Both the position numbers and the translations under genes were made by a program. Under the pieces are notes generated by a model. The model made no database searches and was not told the DNA's origin. It worked only from the letters and a program-made list of their open reading frames with translations. A DNA stretch of 64,000 bases from the NCBI RefSeq assembly GCF_900100795.1, contig NZ_FNCO01000007.1, positions 1 through 64,000 on the forward strand. The letters run 5' to 3'. The DNA is from Pseudomonas abietaniphila (GTDB lineage Bacteria > Pseudomonadota > Gammaproteobacteria > Pseudomonadales > Pseudomonadaceae). Of the stretch, positions 57,442 to 64,000 are shown piece by piece; position 1 is the stretch's first letter, and every line of letters begins with the position of its first letter.

Positions 57442-58287
57442 ATGAATCTGCAAGTCACTACCAACAGCCAGGGTATTTTGAGCGGCTCCATTTCAATAGC
57501 TCCCAATATTGCAGCGGGCTGCAGGGCAACCGTTCATAACGGCACGCTGTATTGCGTCTACCGCGCAGACACTTTCGGCCGTGTGCACCTCATCAAAAAA
57601 CCACAGGGTGAAGCCTGGCAGAGCCCGGAACCCCAAAGCAGAATGAGCTCTATCGAACTTCCTTCACTGGTGTCGTTCAACGGCACGCTTTACCTGTTCT
57701 ATAAAGCCGCAAACGATGTCACCTACGTGTGCACATATGACGAAGGCCTGGGCAAGTTCAAACAAACTGACCAACTCGATGTCGTCGTGACGGAGACACC
57801 GGCGTTCGCCGAGTTGAACGGCGTGTTGCACATGTTTTACAAAGGGCCATCGGGCAGGAACATCTATCACCAGCGAACCACCGACGTACGCGATTGGACA
57901 GCACAGCCGATCATAAAAACAGATGGCGTCAACACGGCGATTACCGAACTAAGCCCGGTGGCTATCACCTATCAAAATCTGATCCACCTCATTTATCAGG
58001 ACGACGTCAGCGGCGAAAGCCACCTGCAAAAAAACGACGGAGGCGCCTGGAGCGGGCCTGCGCGATTGATCGCCAGACAGTACGCGCACTCACCGGGCAT
58101 TGCGGTGCACAACGGGTTGCTCAAGCTGATTTACACCGATGCTTCCCATGTTCTTCACCAATATGCCTATGACGGTAACGCAGTCAGCCCACTGGTACCG
58201 AGTACGTCCTTGAAGTGTGATACGGCAAGCCCGGCGCTGGCAGTGCAGGACGGGTTTCTGACCGCTCTTTATTCAGGTGCGAAGTGA
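57442..58287 (+). CDS. Six-repeat beta-propeller protein, possible toxin partner
   Basis: A 281-residue protein without signal peptide or transmembrane span. A motif of the form N-G-x-L-x-x-x-Y repeats six times, ending at residues 40, 87, 133, 185, 231 and 277 (for example HNGTLYCVY, FNGTLYLFY, LNGVLHMFY, HNGLLKLIY), spaced 46-52 residues apart. This is the signature of a six-bladed beta-propeller of the lectin or sialidase-like kind, which often binds glycans. It sits 64 bases upstream of the CdtB-like gene on the same strand, probably as one operon. Glycan binding and a delivery role are inferred, not shown. Confidence 0.75.
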   Translation: MNLQVTTNSQGILSGSISIAPNIAAGCRATVHNGTLYCVYRADTFGRVHLIKKPQGEAWQSPEPQSRMSSIELPSLVSFNGTLYLFYKAANDVTYVCTYDEGLGKFKQTDQLDVVVTETPAFAELNGVLHMFYKGPSGRNIYHQRTTDVRDWTAQPIIKTDGVNTAITELSPVAITYQNLIHLIYQDDVSGESHLQKNDGGAWSGPARLIARQYAHSPGIAVHNGLLKLIYTDASHVLHQYAYDGNAVSPLVPSTSLKCDTASPALAVQDGFLTALYSGAK

Positions 58288-58351
58288 CCCGGCAGCTCCG
58301 CCTGCACACACACGCTCAGAGTCCCGTATCACCGACGCAGAGAACATCCAA

Positions 58352-59701
58352 ATGCCCGTGCACCCGCGTATTCGCAACTACATTGAGCAACAACTGGCGC
58401 CCCCCCTCTCAGCCGCCGACTTTCAAACGCAACTGGAGGTCGTGATCATTAATATATTCCACCAGTTTCAGACGGACCCGTCCGGCGCAACACACGCCGC
58501 CGGCTACCTCTGTTACTTCTTGTCACTGAACTATATGCGCAGTGACAACGACCGCCTTCAACTCGATTATTCCGATGCGGTGACCTCCCTCTTTCGTCGC
58601 CTGTACCACGAAGCCGACATCATTCAAGCCGTCGCTTCCGGGGCACCTCAACAGGGTCGCTCGTTGCTGGTACTGCTTTACCACGTCCATCACGCCTTCA
58701 TCATGAACGGGCTGCGGGCACCCTCGGGTCCTGAACGACTGGATCACGCGGACGCCTTGAGAATGCTGCAAATCATCGTGGGCGCCGCTTATGGCCCTTG
58801 GCATGCGCATATTCGACTGCACGGCGCTATCAGGGACTATCACCATGTGCGGATTCTTGAAAGACCCAACGGTTTGCAGATAGAGGTAGGCAGATTGCCG
58901 GGAGTGGCGGGCAGGCCGTTGCGAGTAGCGACCTGGAACATGCAGGGCTCATCGGAGGCGACCGACACCAAATGGCGCAATCAGGTGTTGGCGCTGGCGC
59001 GCAGCAATGACGTTGTGGCGCTGCAGGAAGCAGGGGTTCGCCCGGCGTCCGCGCACCATGTTGAGGACATAACCCTCATGGACCAATTCGGCTACCCGCA
59101 CACCGTCCAGCACTATTTGTGGGAGGCAGGAACCACCTCGCGCTCTGAGCAGTATCAGGTGTTCTTTTTCAATGTAGGTCGCTTCAGAGTCAACCTCGCC
59201 ATACTCGTCGCCGACTATCGAGACATCAACATCATCGGTCCGGTGGTCATTTCCGACGGCCTCCCCGATGCGCAGGGTGCCCCGACGTATCGGCCAGCGC
59301 TCGGGCTGGAGATACGCAGGTCCAGCGTCTCGGGTGTCTCGACGGAAACCGTTACGGTCTTTAACTTCCACGCCATCTCGGGAGGGGGTGTTAACGCCCC
59401 GCGCATGCTCAGGGAGATCAGTTGGTATACACCTACGCGGTTCGCGGTGGTGGGTGATTTCAACAGGGATCCGAGGGAACCCGACCCAGCGTTTCCCGCC
59501 AGGCGCGGGAACTGGGTATCGCCTCCCGATATCGCACAACTGGTGCAGTCCACAAGCGCCACTCACCCCAGCACTGCCCCGCAGAACATGCTCGATTACG
59601 CGGTGACCAACGGGACGACCGCCATGACGCCCACGGGCACGGTGAACGAACCGGGACCGTCGGACCATCGCGCAGCAAGTTTCGAGTTCAGCTTCCCGTA
59701 A
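58352..59701 (+). CDS. CdtB-like nuclease toxin with novel N-terminal domain
   Basis: A 449-residue protein. Residues 190-449 match CdtB, the DNase subunit of cytolethal distending toxin: ATWNMQGSSEATDTKW (N196), VALQEAG (E226), FNFHAISGGG (H340), VVGDFNRDP (D369, N371) and PSDHR (D438, H439), so every catalytic motif is kept. Residues 1-185 are an all-helical domain (LEVVIINIFHQFQTDPSGAT, LVLLYHVHHAFIMNG) unlike the signal peptide of classical CdtB. The ATG at 58352 is chosen; an upstream GTG at 58277 overlaps the propeller gene but has no ribosome site. No cdtA or cdtC is beside it. Confidence 0.85.
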   Translation: MPVHPRIRNYIEQQLAPPLSAADFQTQLEVVIINIFHQFQTDPSGATHAAGYLCYFLSLNYMRSDNDRLQLDYSDAVTSLFRRLYHEADIIQAVASGAPQQGRSLLVLLYHVHHAFIMNGLRAPSGPERLDHADALRMLQIIVGAAYGPWHAHIRLHGAIRDYHHVRILERPNGLQIEVGRLPGVAGRPLRVATWNMQGSSEATDTKWRNQVLALARSNDVVALQEAGVRPASAHHVEDITLMDQFGYPHTVQHYLWEAGTTSRSEQYQVFFFNVGRFRVNLAILVADYRDINIIGPVVISDGLPDAQGAPTYRPALGLEIRRSSVSGVSTETVTVFNFHAISGGGVNAPRMLREISWYTPTRFAVVGDFNRDPREPDPAFPARRGNWVSPPDIAQLVQSTSATHPSTAPQNMLDYAVTNGTTAMTPTGTVNEPGPSDHRAASFEFSFP

Positions 59702-59710
59702 CCGCTTGCC

Positions 59711-59741
59711 GAGACCGTGTCAGCAGGACCGACACGGTCTC
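59711..59741. terminator. Bidirectional hairpin between the toxin gene and nitH
   Basis: GAGACCGTGTC pairs perfectly with GACACGGTCTC across a 9-base loop. It sits between two convergent genes that end nine and seven bases away. No T run follows. Confidence 0.65.
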
Positions 59742-59747
59742 ACCCAC

Positions 59748-61028
59748 TCAAGCCACCTTGTGCTTGGCCTGAGCGCGCACAAGATGCTCCACCACATACT
59801 CCGCGTCCCGTGCCACGCCCGAGAAACGGCCCGAGCCCCAGGTGTACAGCCACGGCAGGCCGAGGAAATACAGGCCAGGCTGCGCCGTCACGCCTCGCAC
59901 GTGCCCCGGATGGCCTCGACCGTTAAACACCGGCGCTTCGACCCACGTGAAGTCCGGGGTAAAGCCAATGCACCAGATAATGCTGGTGATGCCCTGCTCC
60001 GCCAGATTCAGTTCGCCACGCTCCTGCGATGGCGCCCACACCGGCTCGTAACGCTCGCCAGCAGGCGCGTCGATGCCGTGTTCGGCGATGTATTTATCGA
60101 TGGAGCCGTTGATCCGGTTATAGACCGCGTCGGCACTGTCGAGGCTTTCGCTCAGGTTGCCGGAGAACTGCAGCACGTCGCCCTGCAACCCTTCCAGTCG
60201 GCCGAACAATTCCATGCCTTCGAGGGCGAACTTGCGCAGGTCAATGTCACGCCCGCCGTCGCGTCCGGTCACGTAGTGGTTGGTGTTGTCACGCACGCCT
60301 TCGCGCAGCGGATGGGTGTCGACGCCGATCTGGTAGTAACCCATTTCTGCGAGCCAGTCGACCACGTCCTTGCCGCGATAGAAACGCGCGCAGCGGGGTG
60401 CATCGCCCACTGCCAGATAGACCTTGCGGCCTGCCAGATGCAGGTCTTCGGCGATCTGCGCGCCCGACTGACCGGAACCGACGACCAGCACGTTACCTTG
60501 CGGCAGGGCTTGAGGATTGCGGTATTGCTCGGAATGAATCTGGGTGATACCGACCGGCAGACGCTCGGCCAGACGCGGAATGATGGGCGTGTGATAACCG
60601 CCAGACGCGCAGATCACCTGATCGGCGGTGAACTCGCCATGGGAGGTGTGCACCTCAAAGCCACCGGCGGCACGCGGGATTACACGCCTGACGGCAACCC
60701 CTTCCCGAACCGGGGCGTTGACCGCCTTGACGAAGCCGGCGAGGTAGTCGTTGATCTGGTCTTTCTTCATGAACCCGTGAGGGTCCTTGCCGCCATGTTC
60801 CTCGCTGTAGCGATAACCCGGCAACGCGCACTGCCAGTTCGGCGTGACCAGGCTGAAAGCGTCCCAGCGCTGGTTGCGCCAGGTGTGGGTCACGCTGTGT
60901 TTCTCCAGCACCAGATGGTCGACGCCCTGCTGTTGCAGGTAGTAACTGGCCGACAACCCGGCCTGCCCGCCGCCAACGACGATGACGCTGTGGTGGGGTG
61001 TTTTGAGGGAAGTGATTGAGGTGGGCAT
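59748..61028 (-). CDS. nitH: MSMEG_0569-family flavin-dependent oxidoreductase
   Basis: A 426-residue flavoprotein monooxygenase. FAD motif GGGQAGLS near residue 19, then WRNQRWDAFSLVTPNW, NADPH motif VVGSGQSGAQIAEDL and C-terminal GLPWLYTWGSGRFSGV. The TIGR family MSMEG_0569 always occurs in the cluster of a nitrilase, radical SAM and GNAT proteins called Nit1C, and this is its last gene (nitH). It is separated from nitG by 186 bases that hold a REP pair. ATG 61028 fits the family; the upstream frame passes through the repeat. Confidence 0.88.
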   Translation of the reverse strand: MPTSITSLKTPHHSVIVVGGGQAGLSASYYLQQQGVDHLVLEKHSVTHTWRNQRWDAFSLVTPNWQCALPGYRYSEEHGGKDPHGFMKKDQINDYLAGFVKAVNAPVREGVAVRRVIPRAAGGFEVHTSHGEFTADQVICASGGYHTPIIPRLAERLPVGITQIHSEQYRNPQALPQGNVLVVGSGQSGAQIAEDLHLAGRKVYLAVGDAPRCARFYRGKDVVDWLAEMGYYQIGVDTHPLREGVRDNTNHYVTGRDGGRDIDLRKFALEGMELFGRLEGLQGDVLQFSGNLSESLDSADAVYNRINGSIDKYIAEHGIDAPAGERYEPVWAPSQERGELNLAEQGITSIIWCIGFTPDFTWVEAPVFNGRGHPGHVRGVTAQPGLYFLGLPWLYTWGSGRFSGVARDAEYVVEHLVRAQAKHKVA

Positions 61029-61110
61029 GGTCGGGGTCTCCAGGGTGCAAATCATGAAAGTCAACATGTATGGGCTACGGAAATTTGTGCGGCAGAGTCG
61101 CGATCTTTCT

Positions 61111-61198
61111 GTGGGAGCGAATTCATTCGCGACGCAGTGTTGCAACCAACCGAAAGGGTTCGGATGTACCGGCCGCTCGCGAATGAATTCGCTCCCAC
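61111..61198. repeat. Paired inverted REP element (family A, copy 3)
   Basis: Intact arms as at 46763-46849, lying inside the nit cluster between nitG and nitH. It could stabilise or partly terminate the upstream messenger and so lower nitH expression. Confidence 0.9.
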
Positions 61199-61214
61199 AG
61201 GGGATCGTGTTGAA

Positions 61215-61535
61215 TCAAAAAGAACTCCACCCGGCGCCCGTCACCCGGCCACCGCCTTCGGTGCGCATGCTGAGAATTTCCACCGGCCCGTCCTCTTGAT
61301 AGTGAGCCTGGCCCTTGAGCGAACTCAGGGTGTCCATGGCCGAACTGCAGTAGAAGCCCTTGACCTCCTTCACCCGCTCGGACGCGTTGTTCAGGCCCCC
61401 TTCGATGCGCTGCAGAAACTCCGCGAGCGGGTAACGGGCGCCCTCCTGCAAGTGCTCGTAGATCACCGTGGAAGGCGAATAGCCGGCGGCCTCTTTGCCG
61501 TTGGGCCAGCGAATATTGAAATTGACGGCAGGCAT
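61215..61535 (-). CDS. nitG: MSMEG_0570-family nitrogen-starvation protein
   Basis: A 106-residue protein. The N-terminal MPAVNFNIRWPNGKEAAGYS and the later YPLAEFLQRIEGGLNNASER fit the MSMEG_0570 family, a small protein found only in this cluster and seen to rise during nitrogen starvation in mycobacteria. Its role is unknown. It starts one base after the nitF stop, so the two are tightly coupled. Confidence 0.87.
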   Translation of the reverse strand: MPAVNFNIRWPNGKEAAGYSPSTVIYEHLQEGARYPLAEFLQRIEGGLNNASERVKEVKGFYCSSAMDTLSSLKGQAHYQEDGPVEILSMRTEGGGRVTGAGWSSF

Positions 61536-61536
61536 G

Positions 61537-62577
61537 TCAGTGCTCCTGATGGGTAGTCAAAGGGGAAAGGTCGAGATCGCGATAACTGAATCCGGTGAAT
61601 GGCTGCTCGTTGAGGTCCCAGAACGTGCGGCGCTGGAGGCCGTGTTGCACCGTGAGCTCGGCGCTGTCGGTGACGCTGCCAATGCGCTCGCAGCGCAGGC
61701 CCTCAAAGGCGAACGCCGCCTGAACATTGGGCCAGTCGGCTTCGTCCAGGGTCATGAGAAAGCCGTAGCTGGGGAACACTTTCAGCCAGCGGGCCCAGTC
61801 GAAATCAGCCTCGGCATCGTTGGGGCACGGTAGCCGTTGCAAATCGATGTCTGCGCCGCAACCGGTGGTCTCCAGCAGCATCAACAAGCTGCCCAACACG
61901 CCGGCATTGCTGATGTCCTTGGCGGCGTGCAGCCACTGCGCTTCGGCCAGTCGCGGCAGGACTTCCAGCTTGCTGCGCAGACGCTCGGCGGGTACACCTT
62001 CGAAGGCTTTCCAGTAGGTGCTGTCGGCATGCCAATCGCCTTCCAGATCCACCGCCATGGCGATCACCTGACCCGGCTTGACGTGCAGGGTCGACAGCAG
62101 CTTGCTGGCAACACCGGTGATCGCCACCGCCAGCGCCGTTGGGTTGTGCTCTGAAAGGCTGGTGTGCCCGCCCGCCAGCATGAGGCCGTAGGCGTCGCAC
62201 GCCGCGCGGATGCCGGCGAGGATCTCCTGCGCGGCGGCATCGTCGTGGTGCCAGTACGCATTGACCACCGCTGTTGCGCGTCCGCCCATGGCCGTGATGT
62301 CGCTGACATTGGCCATGACCGCCGACCAACCGGCGAACCAGGGCGCGGCCTTGACAAAGCCCGGCAGCATGCCTTCGATCGCCAGCAGCTGAAAATGATC
62401 GCCACACGCAATCGCCGCGGTGTCGTCCCCGGGCAACGCATACAGCTGAGCCCGGGTCAGCTGTTTTTCAGTGCGGCCTATCACCCGGGCCGGTTGCTGG
62501 ATCGCCTGTTTGGACAGCATGGCCGGCGTGTTGCGCAGGACGTCCATCAGTGCGCTCAAATCAACCGAGTCAGTCAT
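61537..62577 (-). CDS. nitF: sll0787-family AIR-synthase-like protein
   Basis: A 346-residue protein of the AIR synthase / PurM-type fold (sll0787 family). The N-terminus includes the glycine-rich AIACGDHFQLLAIEGMLPGF and ADITAMGGR-like segment (VSDITAMGGRATAVVNAYWH) with the ATP-binding Asp. The substrate is unknown; the relatives SelD and HypE activate selenium and carbamoyl groups. It overlaps nitE by eight bases and nearly touches nitG. Confidence 0.88.
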   Translation of the reverse strand: MTDSVDLSALMDVLRNTPAMLSKQAIQQPARVIGRTEKQLTRAQLYALPGDDTAAIACGDHFQLLAIEGMLPGFVKAAPWFAGWSAVMANVSDITAMGGRATAVVNAYWHHDDAAAQEILAGIRAACDAYGLMLAGGHTSLSEHNPTALAVAITGVASKLLSTLHVKPGQVIAMAVDLEGDWHADSTYWKAFEGVPAERLRSKLEVLPRLAEAQWLHAAKDISNAGVLGSLLMLLETTGCGADIDLQRLPCPNDAEADFDWARWLKVFPSYGFLMTLDEADWPNVQAAFAFEGLRCERIGSVTDSAELTVQHGLQRRTFWDLNEQPFTGFSYRDLDLSPLTTHQEH

Positions 62578-63130
62578 GGCGAGCCACCTTCAACGCACGC
62601 AACGACACCTGACGCGGCATCAGCGGGTAACGCGCGAGGTCGGCCTGCATCAGGCAGTGCGGCTGGCCGAGCAGTTCGAGGTGCTCCAGCGTCTGCCATT
62701 GGAGGGCATGAAAGTACGCCTCGTTGGGCGCTTGCACCGTGGCGTGGAACACTTCGCAGCCCAGGTCTTTTGCCCGAGAGACCGCCTCATTGACCAGTGC
62801 CTTGCCAATCATGCTGTGACGGCGGTAAGCCTGGGCCACGCATAAACGCCCGCCGAACCACAGTCCCGGCTCGCGCTGATAGATACGAACGGCGCCGACC
62901 ACCTGATCCGCCATCCCGCAACTGCCCGCCAGGGCCACGATGGCAATGGCCTGAAAGTCGTGGCTGTCCTTGTCCTGTGGCAGCAGTTGCTGCTCATCGG
63001 AAAACACCGACCGACGCAACGCGAAATAGGCCTGTTTTTCCCAGTGTTCCGTGGCGGGCTTGACCACCAGTTCACCGGCACGGAAGGGTTCGAAGGTGCT
63101 GTCTACAAGGGCAAAGGCCAGGTTCTGCAT
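62570..63130 (-). CDS. nitE: MSMEG_0567/sll0786-family GNAT acetyltransferase
   Basis: A 186-residue acetyltransferase. The acetyl-CoA loop is in LCVAQAYRRHSMIGKALVNE and the C-terminal half ends in RYPLMPRQVSLRALKVARHD. The family is confined to nitrilase clusters of the Nit1C type. ATG 63130 starts the conserved part and is 26 bases after the nitD stop. The acetylated substrate is not known. Confidence 0.87.
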   Translation of the reverse strand: MQNLAFALVDSTFEPFRAGELVVKPATEHWEKQAYFALRRSVFSDEQQLLPQDKDSHDFQAIAIVALAGSCGMADQVVGAVRIYQREPGLWFGGRLCVAQAYRRHSMIGKALVNEAVSRAKDLGCEVFHATVQAPNEAYFHALQWQTLEHLELLGQPHCLMQADLARYPLMPRQVSLRALKVARHD

Positions 63131-63156
63131 GATCCGTCTCCCGAGGCGCAAAAGGC

Positions 63157-64000
63157 CTATTCGTGATTCTTCAAGGCCGAGCACGCACCGCACTTGGCGC
63201 AGCCCGCATTGATATTTTCCGAGTGCAATCCGTGCCGACGCAGGCTGGCGCCAATCTGCGGATACAGCCGGGCCATCATCGCGCTGTCGGGTTTGGGGTG
63301 ATGCGCCAGCGGCGTACCGTCGATGGGCACGAACGGCACCACGAACGGGTACACGCCCATGGCGCTCAGGCGTTCGCTCATGTCGGTGATTGCCCGTTCG
63401 CTGTCACCCAGGCCAGCAAGGATGTAGGTGCTGACCTGACCGCGGCCGAACACCTTGACCGCTGCTTCGAAGGCTTCGAAATAGCGGCTCAACGGGACGT
63501 CGGCCTTGCCCGGCATGATTCGCTGACGCACTTCATCGGTGACGGCTTCCAGGTGCATGCCCAATGAGACCACGCCGCTGTCGGCCAGGCGCTCGAACCA
63601 GATGTCGTCGTCCGGGGGCTCGCACTGCGCCTGAATCGGCAGGTCGACGGCCGCCGTCACTGCGGCGGCCGACTCACAGAGAATCGCAGCGCCACGGTCC
63701 GGGGTCTGCGGCGTGCCGGTGGTCATCACCATGTGTTTGACGCCATCGAGCTCCACGGCAGCTTTTGCCACCTCGGCCAGTTGCTGCGGGCGTTTACGGG
63801 CGATGGTCTTGCCGGCGGCGAGGGACTGGCCGATGGCGCAGAACTGGCAGGAGGTGCTGCGATCATTGAACCGAATGCAGTGCTGCAAGACGGTGGTCGC
63901 CAGCACATCGCTGCTGTGCAGGGTCGCGATCTTCCAATAGGGAATGCCGTCGACGGTGCTGCGGCTGTAGAAGTTCGGCACGCCGGGCATCTTCACCTGA
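63157..64000 (-). CDS. nitD: MSMEG_0568-family radical SAM protein (5' end outside window)
   Basis: The visible 280 residues are the C-terminal part of a protein that is usually about 360 long; the frame is open to the window edge. The iron-sulfur site is [14 protein letters not shown], with CX9CX2C spacing instead of the usual CX3CX2C. A second cysteine cluster, GCAKCGAC, is near the C-terminus. The barrel includes [12 protein letters not shown] and [12 protein letters not shown]. It should use S-adenosylmethionine for a radical step in the Nit1C pathway. NitC, the nitrilase, would be the next gene beyond the edge. Confidence 0.88.
   Translation of the reverse strand, partial: QVKMPGVPNFYSRSTVDGIPYWKIATLHSSDVLATTVLQHCIRFNDRSTSCQFCAIGQSLAAGKTIARKRPQQLAEVAKAAVELDGVKHMVMTTGTPQTPDRGAAILCESAAAVTAAVDLPIQAQCEPPDDDIWFERLADSGVVSLGMHLEAVTDEVRQRIMPGKADVPLSRYFEAFEAAVKVFGRGQVSTYILAGLGDSERAITDMSERLSAMGVYPFVVPFVPIDGTPLAHHPKPDSAMMARLYPQIGASLRRHGLHSENINAGCAKCGACSALKNHE

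Noticed and set aside
58277..58351. GTG start giving a longer CdtB-like protein
   Set aside because: It overlaps the propeller gene and has no spaced ribosome site; the added 25 residues are Pro/Arg/Ala-rich and look untranslated.
59706..61019. 437-residue plus-strand frame
   Set aside because: Antisense of nitH; the flavoprotein on the other strand has clear FAD and NADPH motifs.

Overview
The window is a Pseudomonas chromosome segment of about 60% GC. The gene order infC-rpmI-rplT-pheS-pheT-ihfA-merR followed by tRNA-Pro, a 70-residue cold-shock protein, the ribose operon and periplasmic glutaminase-asparaginase all point to the P. syringae / P. fluorescens lineages; I cannot name the species.

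Layout. 1-2.3 kb is the integrase end of a mobile element inserted at the 3' end of tRNA-Pro(GGG). 2.4-9.9 kb is conserved translation housekeeping, all on the minus strand, with a thrS leader that carries two hairpins resembling tRNA-Thr anticodon arms. 10-12.2 kb holds small exported proteins and a cold-shock gene. 12.2-19.4 kb is a ribose operon (rbsBACRKD) ending in an exported nucleoside hydrolase, with a readable promoter and operator. ansB (19.8-20.9 kb) has two AauR-like boxes and a sigma-54 promoter. 21-27 kb is accessory: two LexA boxes, a secreted DNase-like protein, a map / ParD-like / XRE cluster and several small proteins. 27-42 kb mixes Delta1-piperideine-2-carboxylate reductase with a divergent amino-acid oxidase, a KefC-type antiporter, two LysR-regulated loci, glycerate kinase with CdaR, and a RelE/XRE toxin-antitoxin pair. 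42-52 kb has a GntR-gudP-gudD glucarate locus, a 2-hydroxyacid dehydrogenase, a nicotinamidase, an FNT-family channel and a two-component system behind a PmrA-like box. 52-54 kb holds a zeta-toxin-like kinase overlapped by a 52-residue ORF. 54-57 kb is an amidohydrolase / MFS / GntR locus.

The two most notable systems are at the right. At 57.4-59.7 kb a six-repeat beta-propeller protein lies 64 bp upstream of a CdtB-like nuclease that keeps every DNase I-superfamily catalytic motif but has a novel N-terminal domain of about 185 residues. This looks like a cytolethal-distending-toxin-type effector with a non-classical partner. At 59.7-64 kb, five genes (radical SAM, GNAT, AIR-synthase-like, small protein, flavoprotein) match nitDEFGH of the Nit1C cyanide-assimilation / nitrogen-starvation cluster; the first runs off the window and the nitrilase itself would lie beyond it.

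Five paired inverted repeats of two REP families lie between genes, one of them inside the nit cluster. I saw no CRISPR array, rRNA gene or intact insertion sequence.
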